Assembly (NCBI GenBank): GCA_001910725.1
Contig: MJGA01000010.1
Coordinates: 310,001-374,000, forward strand
From: Phanerodontia chrysosporium
Taxonomy: Eukaryota; Basidiomycota; Agaricomycetes; Polyporales; Phanerochaetaceae
DNA length: 64,000 bases
Direction of reading: 5' to 3'
The notes beneath the pieces were generated by a model. It was not told where the DNA came from and did not search any database. It worked only from the letters and a program-made list of their open reading frames with translations. Position numbers and translations under genes: made by a program. Shown one piece after another: positions 1-10,267 of this stretch (positions are counted from its first letter, which is position 1; each line of letters opens with the position of its first letter).

Positions 1-15
1 CCCCCTCCTTTAATA

Positions 16-1585
16 ATGGCCTCCACCTCCCAATCTGCTGCTCCTGTCCAGCCTGGTCTCCAGTCATCTGGTACACTAACTCCCACCCAAGGCTCAGCGT
101 CCAAGCGCCGCGCAGACGAGGTCATTGCGGGTCTTCAAAGCGTGAAGAAGAAGAAGTACGTGCATACGCGTGTGAAGCGAAACGGCACTAACCATCGTTA
201 AGAACGTGCTCGGAGCTGAGCAAGCTTCGGCACGGTGCCCGATTCCTTGCATGTGTTTGTTCACCCTTCGTCGTACTAGACTGGGTTATTCCTGTCGGCA
301 TGACCATCCCCCCAAATGAGGAGTCCATGGAGGGTGAGGAGGACGAACATGGGATGCAAGTGCTCATGTATGCGCCCGAATCTAGGTCGACAGCTCATTA
401 TTTCTCCTCTAGGTCGTTTGAAGACCGCTGCAAGACCCGCAAAATGTACGACAAGGTCATGAAGTACCTTCCCGGGCTTCAAGAGGACCTTCCCGAGTAT
501 AAAGAAGATCCCGACGCTTTTGACAACCTCATCGACGTGGTACGCACATTGAACTGTCCCGCGCACACATGTACAATTCACACTTCTGTTGTAGCTCAAG
601 GAGGCGGCCAACCAGGGGCGGTCAGACAACATCTCGTCAGCGATTAGGCATGTTCTCCCGCATGTTCCACGCTTCGTTACGGACATTCAGGGGCATATCA
701 CCATCCCATCTGATACCCCCAAAATTGACCGCGGTTGGCTCAATATTCAAACTGGCCGGCAGCTCTGTCCTATTGAGCGCCTGGCCGAGTTTGACGAGGA
801 CCCTTTAACGTGAGCACTTCGTCTACCTGTACAGACATTCTCACATACTCGTATGTAGCTTTTGTCGTGAAGCTCGGCACCGAAGGCTGGCCATCATCGC
901 AGAGGACCTCCCGCTATGCCTCTACGACGAGGCAGAGTACGACCCAGAGGACTGCCAGAAGGGCCTCCTAACGGGTAGTCTTGTTCTTGCAGTGCGTCAC
1001 ATTCTCGATCGTGCATGTTAACACTGACACATGCTCTTTTAGGTCGGAAGGTGCATTTTAACAGGACCTCGCTCTGCGGGAAAGTCCACCGCTGGACCAC
1101 AGGGCGGAGGTCAGCGGCCGCTCATCAAGAAGTACAGTGATCGTGTCCACAAGATGACACCGGAGATGATCGCATACATCGCTTGCCTGGTACGTTCCCC
1201 TTCCATGATGACGACGTCGGCATATCACAGACATCACGCTAGACACGCTACAGTATCTCGGACGAAAAGGAGTGGAGCGGAGACGATCGTAGCTTCAAGT
1301 ATAGCACCTTGCATAGCACGATCGTCGAGCTCCTCAGCGACCCCACTGATCCTTGGTGCATCGACACACTGAGGTTCTGGAACCAGTACATCTCTACTTC
1401 ATGCCTGTGCGATATGAACTGATCACAAAATTTCTAGCTGGATCTTCGAGACGCCTGATCCCTGCTCGTCCGATTCGTCTGATAGCGACCGTCTACAGCA
1501 CAAGACAACAGCAGATAGGATCCGCGAACGACGCGCCGCGCGCCAGGCAGCTGCAACACCGTCTGGTGCCGCTGGCGACGCTTAA
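16..1585 (+). CDS. DUF6698 family protein
   Basis: I recognise this as a DUF6698 protein, a family common in Agaricomycetes with no known biochemical role. The frame opens at 16 with a Ser/Thr-rich, Lys/Arg-rich leader (KRRADEVIAGLQSVKKKK). Later exons carry CKTRKMYDKVMKYLPG near 430-480, KIDRGWLNIQTGRQLCPIER near 722-780, CILTGPRSAGKST near 1045, then KMTPEMIAYIACL, EWSGDDRSFKYSTLHSTIVE, and DPWCIDTLRFWNQ near 1340-1385. The reading frame changes several times at plausible short introns, and the last exon appears to end with the taa at 1583-1585 after an acidic and then Arg-rich tail. The GPRSAGKST stretch looks like a P-loop but is not known to bind nucleotide. Exon borders are only partly resolved. 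The family call is fairly secure; intactness is not. Confidence 0.72.
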
Positions 1586-1662
1586 GGTAATATCCCTCTA
1601 TAAGAGCTGGACGGACCTCATTAACTTGTTCTAGAGCCAACGATACCATCACCTCGCTGTCT

Positions 1663-1709
1663 CGCCATCGCTCGGTCTTGCCATCGCTTGCTCCCGCCAT
1701 CGCTCGGTC
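1663..1709. repeat. Short degenerate tandem repeat
   Basis: The 15-mer cgccatcgctcggtc occurs at 1663-1677 and again at 1695-1709, with a degenerate copy (gccatcgcttgctcc) between them. Similar cg-t-tct words continue to about 1740. Confidence 0.55.
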
Positions 1710-2671
1710 CCGCCGTCTCTCAGTGTCGCTGTCTCACGGACCTGCCATCTAGCTGTTTCCATTGTGCGCAACACTCTCGCTCTGCTTGTTACCCTCAGTC
1801 CTCGCAACCGTTCGCTTGCTATGCTCCCGTTTGACCTCTTCGGACTCTCCACTGGTTCCCACTCGCTTGTCCTCTGAGTCAGCGCGCCTTCGGCGCGGCA
1901 GCCCCTCTATCTCAGATACTGTCTCATGCCGCTGCATGTCTCTTGCTAGTCTCAAGTGCTCTGCTCACCGCCCATCATCAATTCCTGGTCCACTCCTCCA
2001 TACTTACGTGCTGTCGTCTTCTGTACCATACTGCGCTCTACGAGAAATCGAATTAATTTCTTTTATTTGCTATTATATTCCGAATGAGCCTGAGTAGCAG
2101 CCCAACGAAGCCAAAAGTGCGCCCGGAACCGCTACCGCTTGCCAGGCATTGCCAGCCCTGGCCATGCCTGACCTAGCTTACCATAATGGCGAGCCTGGTC
2201 TACGGTGTCAGACTGATGGGCATGGTCACGCTTATCGATCGCATGTCTGAGCTGGCAACTACAATCCCAGCCTGAAAGCGCTGACCTGCTCTGGTAGCCT
2301 GGTCATCGCTGGCCTAGCTAGATCTAGCGGTCTTTTTTTTGCTGATGGAGATGTCAGGTCCGAAGTGCCACCACGTCTGGCAGCCTTGGCGAATTTGCAG
2401 TCGACTCCTTCGGCTGCCCACTTGGTGCGCACGACTGTTCGGAACAGGAGTAGACATACCAGTGTCGAAGTGACGCGCGGACTCGCGGCGGATTCGCGGC
2501 GGATTCGCGCAAGCGCCGACGACCGTCCGCCGTGTGGCGCGGAAGCAAAACGCCTTCGGGCGATCGTGGCTGCCGCCACAGCTCCCTTCCACGGTAATAT
2601 CTATACAGTTTTAGCTTAGATAATCGCCCCCTCTCTGTTATATACGTCTCACAGCCCCCCTCTCGACACTC

Positions 2672-2833
2672 AGAGACTATTTTACTCTGAGTGTGCGTTT
2701 TTCCTTTGTGCCTGCGGACCCCAGTAGTATACTAATCAATGTATTAGTTACCGGACTGAGTGTCCGCCTTACAGGTACATTAATAGAGACTATTTTACTC
2801 TGAGTTTACCGGACTGAGTGTCCGCCTTACAGG
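2672..2833. repeat. Interspersed direct repeats A and B
   Basis: A 21-nt block A beginning agagactattttact lies at 2672-2692 and again at 2785-2805. A 28-nt block B beginning ttaccggactgagtgt lies at 2748-2775 and again at 2806-2833. The order is A-spacer-B-spacer-A-B, so the second pair is joined with no spacer. Both pairs read as identical by eye. Confidence 0.75.
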
Positions 2834-3264
2834 CCCTGCGCACCCGACCGAGCCTCTCGGTCGCCCCTTACCAGAAGCGCCGCCTCCCGCGCACTTCTGA
2901 TAACCAGTAGGCTGGTCTATACGATGCGGGTGCTATCCGCGGCGGCTTCGCAACTGCATGAAAATCGATCCGGGCCATCTACTCTTCGAAAACTAGAACC
3001 CAAGAATACCATGAAGCACCTAAAATACTTGCTCACTGCTCTCAGCAGCGAACCAACACTATTTTACACGGCTCCGCGAGTAGCGCGAGTACCGACCACG
3101 ATGCGGAATTCCCCGACTCGGGGCCAGGGACCTGCTCTGGCTCTGACGCTACGCGTCGCTCAATGCATGCCTTCGCAACAACGGGTAGCATTGCGCTTGC
3201 GTCGTCTTGCGAGGGAAGTATGCTTTACTTTTGCTGGACGCGTACCGAAAGTGTAGTTGCATGA

Positions 3265-4405
3265 GTGGCCACGAGTCAGAATTCAAGACGCGCGGCGGCG
3301 CTTGACACGACCTGGACCGCTACCACCACTTGCAGCTCGCGACTCAACCCAGCGAAACTAGTCATAATGCGGCATCCAACACAGAAACTTCTGCAGCAGT
3401 TAGGGTCGGCACCCTGTCGTCGCGTGCAACTAAGGGAGGTTGGTACGTCGATCGACCACCTCGAGAGCTTGCACCAGGCGTCCAAGTATTTAGCGCAGCT
3501 TATAGAGGGTGCGCACATGGTTTATTCTCTGAGGATATTGGGCGTATTGATGCTGCTTCTGACCAGTGTTGTTCCGCGTCCATAACGATGGGCATGTGCA
3601 TCGTGCTGTCAGTCCTGACACCATCCTGGTCCATGACGGCCATACAAAGCTCAGCGACCTCGAACACGCCAAAACAGGGGTCAGCAACTTAGCGCACGAC
3701 ATGCTGTTCGTCAATCAGGCCTACATGGGCTCCGAGTATTTCAAGGCAGTTGAAGTTCGTCGTAGAAAATATCTCTTCAAGCCTACTGCTCCTCTGTGCA
3801 CTCCAGCGCAGGCTCCTCTCACCCAGCGTGCCCGGAGAGCTCCCAACTTTACCGGTATTACGTCCTATGAGCGAAATACAGTGTGTCCGGCGCTGTCTCG
3901 CGCGCGTGAACATCCGGCCACTCTCAAGAAGTTCGAATACAATCCCTTGCACGACCTGGAGTCGGTGTTCTGGCTCGCGACCTACCTGGTACTTTGCAGG
4001 CTTCTTCAGCGACCGAAACAGATTCACGAGGAAAACTGGGATCAGTACATGAAGGTCCGGGATGCCCTATCTGCGAAGTTGTTCCAGAACTACCATTGTC
4101 GCGCTGAAGTCATCACACACGGCGATCATTTCATTTCTGGTGCTATGGAGTTACCTCCACAGCTCTACAAGATCTGTAAAGCACTGGAGATCGTCCGCAA
4201 CGCCTTGGCCACAGCATACACACAGGCGGAGGAAGACGTGTCGCTCCTGACCATCGACTTGATCCTTGATATCCAAGTAGTAGACCCTCTGGCCGTACAC
4301 GGTCCTGTGTTCGTGAGCTTGTACACACTGATGCACCTTCAGCTCCATCAGATTACGCGCATGCTCGACGGCGAGAAAGACATCCTCTTCAGACCCACGG
4401 CATGA
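3265..4405 (+). pseudogene. FunK1 kinase copy 1, lacking N-lobe
   Basis: FunK1 proteins are fungus-specific protein-kinase-like proteins. This copy keeps only the second half: VQLREVGTSIDHLESLHQ, then VLFRVHNDGHVHRAVSPDT, KLSDLEHAK, and the FunK1 signature KFEYNPLHDLESVFWLA, followed by the C-terminal helices. Exons 3265-3508 and 3567-4405 join through a 58-nt intron to an open 360-codon frame. The catalytic loop is degenerate: HRD is HRA and the usual GN is PD. The several-hundred-residue N-terminal region and N-lobe seen in copies 3 and 4 are missing, and the first ~50 codons resemble nothing. The start is nominal. It is best read as a 5'-truncated, catalytically dead duplicate at the head of a FunK1 array. 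Confidence 0.7.
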
Positions 4406-4632
4406 GGGTGTACGAACTCGCCAACTTAAACCTGGGGCTTCATCAAATCGCCCGCATGCTACAGAGTATGGGGGACATCGTGCTCAGGAGGGACTGTGAT
4501 GTCTTGTACACATATAGTGCTGGAATGCTACTCGTTGTGATACGATATCACTGGGGCGAACAAGAACGTTTAAGGTCGAGACTGCTCAAGCGCTTGGTGA
4601 GCATCGGCGTACGCTGGCGGCTGTTGCCGTGA
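4402..4632 (+). pseudogene. Second FunK1 C-terminal tail fragment
   Basis: Directly after copy 1, overlapping its stop (atga), an open frame begins RVYELANLNLGLHQIARML and continues SMGDIVLRRD. It matches the tail just upstream (LYTLMHLQLHQITRMLDGEK, then DILFR) in order and spacing. It appears to be the last ~30 codons of another FunK1 copy, fused by deletion or left by unequal crossover. Homology fades after about 4490, and nothing further is recognisable up to about 5420. Confidence 0.5.
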
Positions 4633-5423
4633 TGCGCTGATGGCCGCCACGACGAGAGTGCCGCTTCCCGTTCGTGAAGTCGAACCATCCTGACTCGCTC
4701 TCCTTGTCACCTCGACGCTTTCCGCCAACCGTCTTTCGAATATTCGTCGACTATATCCGCGCTCTGGACTGCTCATGATGCCCTTTGGCTCCCCAACATT
4801 TATTGCTGTTTTGCACCATCCCGAGTCTTGCGTAGCCCTCGTTGTTCGCTTTCTAGTAGACTAATGACGCTGCTAGCGTGACACATGCATCGTACATTCT
4901 TTCAATCGCCAAACCAGCATGGGCGACGCCTTACTCCTGGCGTTAGGCGCGTCTGTCAACCTCTAGACGACCGGACGAAACACTGCTTCACCAGTTTCAC
5001 GCCCCACCGCTTTTACTTGCTGAATGGCATTGGCAACGTCGTTTCACTTCGCCGATATCCCACTTTACGTGTCAACTGAGCAACGGCAGCTAGTTCAAGG
5101 CCTGCAAACTTTGTCAGACTGGCCTAGTGACAGCCCTCTATTGCGTGCACGGTCACGAACTCACGCCCCAGTGGTCCCTGCACGACTTAGACACGCTCAG
5201 CCTTAGGGTTACTGTGTCGTTATCCATGAGAGAAGAACATTGAGGTGTGGGACAATGGTGGTATGACATGCAGACATGGGTTCCGGTGAGTATATGCGCT
5301 CTTGTGGTATATGACTCCTCAATACATCGTAGAGTCGCGGCCTCAGTTGACTCAAGATGGCGACCTCAGCATCCTTCGACACTGCCGAGGTTGGCGTAGA
5401 GGTCGTGCAGCAAGCCCTCATCT

Positions 5424-5856
5424 CGCTGTGCACTACTACTTCGTTCTGTGCACGCCACTTCGCCTCAAACGCGCTCCGGACGTCTCGGAGGAGCAGTGGG
5501 AGAGCTGCCAGCAGGCACAAGACGCACTCGTCTCAACCGTCTTCTACAATACCGTCACCAGAAGGCGAATGATCATTGGGTCCATAAACCTCACCCCCTA
5601 TCTCGACGATCTCCACCCTCAGATCCGCGCATTCTGTTTTCTCCTTGACTGCGTTCGCGACGCCCTACGCCAGGCTTACGAGGAAGCAGAACGTGAGCCA
5701 TCGAATCTTGAGTTCGATGACATCCTCGATATCCAACTACCTCTGCCCTATGACTCCAACCACACGACGATCGGCTTGCACATGATCTTCGTCAGCTTGT
5801 TCCGCACGGTCTCGAGTAGGCTCTCTGGCGACAACGACATCGAGTTTTCTCGCTAG
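5424..5856 (+). pseudogene. FunK1 kinase copy 2, C-terminal fragment
   Basis: Only the C-terminal part of a FunK1 protein remains. It runs from YYFVLCTPLRLKRAPDVSEE through LDDLHPQIRAFCFLLDCVR, AYEEAEREPSNLEFDDIL and LHMIFVSLFRTVSSRL to the family ending DNDIEFSR and a stop at 5854-5856. The catalytic loop, activation segment and NPLHDMES signature are absent. The frame stays open upstream to 5302, but that part does not resemble FunK1. It lies in the same orientation as copies 1, 3 and 4, so it is another decayed unit of the array. Confidence 0.7.
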
Positions 5857-6124
5857 CATGGATGTATAGTACTCAGCTCCCAACACGACATCTTCTGCCT
5901 TTACACTGTTGTGATCTTTACACGTCTGTCAAGTCTGCTCCTCGACAGTACCTCTGGTGTGTCAATGCCGCGGCGCTGAGCTTCTGCTCGCTGGACTTTC
6001 GGCACGGTGCGCCACTGAGTGTTGCCCCCCCCCCCTCACTCCCCTCGCTCGTTACTTATCTGAACCAAGGCGACGCTGGGTGTATTGGGGTTTGTACCGT
6101 GCAACCCGGCAGAGCCGCGAACCT
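5857..6124. other. Intergenic gap upstream of FunK1 copy 3
   Basis: No gene is seen. A run of nine or more c lies near 6027. The stretch leads into the block shared with the promoter of copy 4. Confidence 0.4.
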
Positions 6125-6170
6125 AATTTGGCAGGACGCGATTTGACTCTTCTTTGTCACTTCCATCCAC
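6125..6170 (+). promoter_or_regulatory. Upstream block shared by FunK1 copies 3 and 4
   Basis: Contains aatttggcagg (6125-6135) and tctttgtcacttccatccac (6151-6170). The same two words, with about three changes in the second, recur upstream of copy 4 at 10073-10118. It lies about 250-290 nt before the first supported ATG of copy 3. Whether it is a functional element or untranslated leader is inference. Confidence 0.4.
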
Positions 6171-6415
6171 GATCATCTCAGATACGTATCCAGAAGCGTG
6201 CGGCCACTGAAGTTGTATTTCATAAAGCCAGGCGAGACGCGGAGTCTCTCAGCATCTGCGTCACCGTTATCCTCGCTGGCACCATCGTCAGGTTCGTCTG
6301 CGTAGTATGTAAGGCCGAGAGCTCCCTCCCATATTTCTTCTGTACTAACATAAATCATTAGAATAGGTTCACGCATCTACAAGCCTTCTCGTCTACGGGG
6401 GCACAAGAACAATAC

Positions 6416-8849
6416 ATGTACGACGACATGCACGAGGTCCCAGAAGTAGGGTGGCCCTTCTTCACGAGCAATATCCTTCCCGCCCTGCCTCGTCCAATGG
6501 AAGTGCAAGATGTCGTTCAGAGACTCGAGGAGAACGGTGCAATTGTTGAGGCGGGCGGCGGGAAGAAAAGATGGGCTCGATTGCCTCAGACCACCTCCCC
6601 ACCTTCCACCAACGAAACGGAGAATGAAGCCGATGAGTGCTTCGAAAACATCATCACAGCCATGCGGGAAGCATCCGGGAGTCGTACCAGAGCGCAGAGA
6701 CTATTCCACCACAACGCTGTCCGGGCGCCCTCATCCGGGGCGAGGCTGGATAATGCGAAACCGGGTAGCTACCTCCTTCGCAACCCTGCCAACGGGCTTT
6801 TGGGCACCGTGGAGCCTCTTTGGAGCGATATCATGGTTCCTTGTGAGATCGGGCTGCAGGATTTCGGTTGGAGGAAGAATACGGTAAGATATACTTTTTC
6901 GAACCCGAGGCATTACGTGCGACTGATGTGCGCTCCAAGACCTTCCTGAAGATTATCCCGTCACTCGAACGGCTGCTGCGAGAGGATCCTGCTCGCCGAT
7001 TCGTTCTAGCATTCACCATTGAGAGGACCGAGTTGCGCGTCTGGTTTGCCAGCCGATCCGACCTGTTTGTCTCCACTCCGCTTGACTTTTCGTCGGTGAG
7101 CCGTAGCGGACGACATTTCCTGTGAATCTCGGGCTCACATGCGCATGTAGGACGTCCAATCCGTAGTCGACCTATTTTTGCGCTTACAGTTTGCGGAAGA
7201 CCACGAACTTGGGATAGACGAAACCATTACCCGACTAGGGTCCCTGGATCCAACGGGAGGCACACAATACCGTATCCGGGTTGCAGACAGGTTCTATCGA
7301 ACACAACGGCTTGTCTCGTCTATCGGCGCGGAATCGATGCACGGTAAAGGCACGCGTGTTTGGGAGGTAAGGACAGAAGACGCAGAAGGGAACGAGTTTG
7401 GGGACTCGATGATCTTGAAAGACTCATGGGGCAGTAAGGCCAGAACGAGGGAGCGCGACATCGGGATAGCTATTCGCAACACCGGAACGTCCGACCCGAG
7501 GATCACGGCGCTTCTCGACAAGTACCTGCTCCACTATGTCGACTCCTGGGACGTTACTGTCAAGATCCGCGGGGAAGAGAAGGAGGACGGTACTCGCGGA
7601 CTCATGCTGCGAGGAATGACTCCTGTTTGGGAGAACGTGCTCACGGTGAAGGGTGATTACGAGGCTAACGAATGCATCGTAGAGAAGCATCCGGCACAAG
7701 GAACGTTTTCACAGTCTGAGGAAGACGAATATCACGTCGAGCACACAGAGAAGATCCACCATCGCGTCATAATCAAGGAGGTTGGTACCACCATCGCGGG
7801 GGTAGGAACTCTCTCAAAGGCCTTCGCACATCTCGCTGAAGTTGCAAAAGGCTCGTACTGTTTTTCCATGCACATTACATGATTGTCTTATAATATTTCT
7901 TCCCGATCAGCACTCAGAGTCTTACATCTGGCCGGTTGGGTTCATCGCGACATCAGTGTAGGTAACATCATCATCCATGAGGGCATACCCAAACTCGGCG
8001 ACGTCGAATACGCGAAACACGAATACGACCGCACAACCCACGATGTACGCACGGTATGTTTCCACTTTCACATCGACATGCGGAGTGTTTGCCGACGAAG
8101 TTCAGGGGACCGCATTTTTCAGGGCAGTCGAAGTCCACAATGGCAAGTACAACGTTTTGCGCCCTGAGACTGTCCCCCGCCGCAACTGTAGCACATCGGT
8201 CGTTCTGGATGCGCACACCGCGGTCGTCAGCAGCACAGAAGATGGCCAGGCGGCAGATGTTTCCTCTGGCCTCTGGGACGAGGTCCCTCCACGTCTACCT
8301 CGTAAGCGAGAGAAGAAGCCGTCATCCGTCAACTTCAAGTACAATCCGCTGCATGACATGGAGTCGCTGCTCTGGTTGGCGCTCTACCTCCTCCTCTGTA
8401 CTGTGCTGGACCTCCGACAGTCCGCCGACGTATCCGACGAACAGTGGAAACGCTATCAACGCGCTCAAGACAGACTAGCCGCGAGGCTTTTCCACGACAT
8501 GAATACGCGGACCAGCATTGTCAACTCGGACACCTTCACGAGCATGCTCTGCGGTCTTCATCCTCAAGTTCAAGCCATCTGCGAGGAGCTGGATGACGTG
8601 CGCTGTGCGCTGTCACAAGCGTATTCGACCTGTGAACGCGATCGTTCGAAACTCAACTTCGCGGACATTCTGTCGGTCGAGCTAGAGTCGCCCTGGGATT
8701 CGAACGAGGTGATGGACCTCCATCGTCTCTTCGCCGCTCAATTCGCGTACATCTCCCATATTCTTGAAGGTGAAAACGATATCGCTTTTAGGGCCGGAAC
8801 CACCGCGACTAGCAGTTGTACAGCATACCCCGAAGAAAGAGGCCAGTGA
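6416..8849 (+). CDS. FunK1 protein kinase, copy 3
   Basis: Full-length FunK1 kinase. Exons 6416-6883, 6940-7095, 7151-7850, 7911-8053 and 8106-8849 give an open 736-residue frame. The N-terminal third includes GWPFFTSNILPALPRP and EDPARRFVLAFTIERTEL. The kinase-like part has GAESMHGKGTRVWEV as the probable glycine-rich region, the lysine of MILKDSW near residue 298, the loop GWVHRDISVGNIII with HRD at 453-455, KLGDVEYAK where typical kinases have DFG, and the signature KYNPLHDMESLLWLALY. It ends near GENDIAFRAG. Intron 3 (7851-7910) needs a GC donor (aaag/gctcgt); its GT alternative breaks the frame. The start could lie in an upstream exon. Substrates of FunK1 kinases are unknown. It is the third unit of a head-to-tail array. 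Confidence 0.85.
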
Positions 8850-10071
8850 CATAGCCAACCACTGAGCGTACGAGACCGGCGGAGCTACTAAACATGGCAA
8901 TTATAGCCTCGGAGAGCTCGAGGTCCCGAACGCTCGGAGTGGTGTCTCGCTAGTGAGGGATGGCAATGCTGAGTGGCTCGTGGGCGATGTATCGACCTTT
9001 TGATACCGCATGCTATAAACACTAATTCCTGCCGTCCATGTTGGCGAGGCCCTTGGTTGAATAGCGTAACAAAGAGCGTTTGCGTATCTACAGTAGATAA
9101 AAGCCTTCTGAGTCTGTCGAGGTTCTTGTGTTGCACCGCCGCGCCATGCACGCCTCGTCGGAATTGAACGTGCACATACGGCGACGGCACGCTGTACCTC
9201 AAAGTTGGCACGCCGGACCACCGCCCAAGCATGTCGCAGCCGGTGCCCGCGTCGCACCGGGTGCCTTTTTTCTTCTTGCGGGCGACACATGCCACAATCG
9301 CGCGTGCTACGATCTCAGCGCGCACTCTGTGAGCGAGCGCAACCACCGCGACGTCGAGACTGCGCGCGACGGTGCGGCATTCGATCCGCCTCGATAGTGA
9401 GTATCCCGAGGCAGTTTTGATTCTGTCAGTGGCGCATGATTAGGTGCGTGGAGAGGAGCTTCCGTTCTTTCGTAAGGTAAGGTTGCGCGAATGGACGGAG
9501 CGGAGAGAGAAGCCGAGAAGCGGAAGCAGGGAGGAAGGTTTGAGGATGGGGCTACGGTCTCAAGTCGGGAAAGGCTGGTGGGGGGACCGTCATTCCTCAT
9601 GACAAAGCGAAACATGTGTACACAGCTGTGGCAACTAATATCATGCGAGCTTCTCATGACCGCGTGCCACGCGCAATGGAATGTCATTGCTGAGCGGCAG
9701 GACTCGTCCTCTCAAGGGGTCTAACCGTGATGCGGCTGTGTGCCAGGCGTTTTCGAGGAGACCAAAAGACGGGAGAACGAATTGATCTGTGGCCACACAG
9801 CTATATGATAGCAAAATGAATCTGCAAATGGTATTGAATGTCTATGTGGCGTGGCTCGAGGGCTGCTTGCAACTAGGTGGCGCAAGCGTGCAATGACTTG
9901 CACCGATAGGCCACCCACAGCTTTCAATAAATTACGCTGACAAAGGACCTTTGTATTGATTTTGGAGAAAATGAAGGCCTCATGAGGTCTGTCGAGAGAT
10001 CTTGCATTGCAATTTGCAACGCCGTGCCATGGGAAAACGCGCGCCTCGTCGGAGTTGAATCAGCGCGTTCC
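8850..10071. other. Gap between FunK1 copies 3 and 4
   Basis: About 1.2 kb without a supportable gene. Frames on both strands are Arg/Cys-rich with no family motif. Words near 9145-9170 (gcctcgtcggaattgaa) resemble gcctcgtcggagttgaat near 10045, suggesting that the duplicated FunK1 unit includes upstream sequence. Confidence 0.45.
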
Positions 10072-10118
10072 AAATTTGGCAGGTCGTGGTTGGAGTCGTC
10101 TTTGTTCCTTTCATCCAC
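10072..10118 (+). promoter_or_regulatory. Upstream block shared by FunK1 copies 4 and 3
   Basis: Contains aaatttggcagg (10072-10083) and tctttgttcctttcatccac (10099-10118), matching 6125-6170 upstream of copy 3. It lies about 150-195 nt before the ATG of copy 4. Confidence 0.4.
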
Positions 10119-10199
10119 AGCCTCCTTGGCCACTCTGACACTGCGTCCCATACGTCTCGAAAGCGGAGCTAGAAGTGTGTGGCCATGAAAGCTGAAGCC

Positions 10200-10206
10200 T
10201 ATAAAA
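10200..10206 (+). promoter_or_regulatory. TATA box of FunK1 copy 4
   Basis: TATAAAA lies 62 nt before the chosen ATG at 10268. Confidence 0.5.
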
Positions 10207-10267
10207 CTAGTGGGGCGAGTTGCGAGGTCTCAACATCCTCGCTATCGTCTTTGGACCCTTGCTCAGT

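Larger units (their letters stand above)
1586..3264. other. Intergenic gap with short repeats
   Basis: No gene is supported here. The stretch holds short Ser/Arg-coding frames on both strands that share no family motif, a degenerate pyrimidine-rich repeat near 1663-1709, interspersed direct repeats at 2672-2833, and a perfect 7-bp hairpin (GACCGAG-cct-CTCGGTC) at 2846-2862. It may be the worn remains of a mobile element, but no transposase or reverse transcriptase motif is visible. Confidence 0.5.

Noticed and set aside
1041..1100. ATPase call for the DUF6698 gene from its GPRSAGKST stretch
   Set aside because: A single P-loop-like match without Walker B or other ATPase motifs is not enough to assign an activity.
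2600..2900. Solo LTR of a retrotransposon
   Set aside because: Short direct repeats are present, but no TG...CA ends, target-site duplication, primer-binding site or reverse transcriptase remains could be identified.
4886..5206. Small plus-strand frames between FunK1 copies 1 and 2
   Set aside because: No similarity to FunK1 or any other family, and no splice structure.
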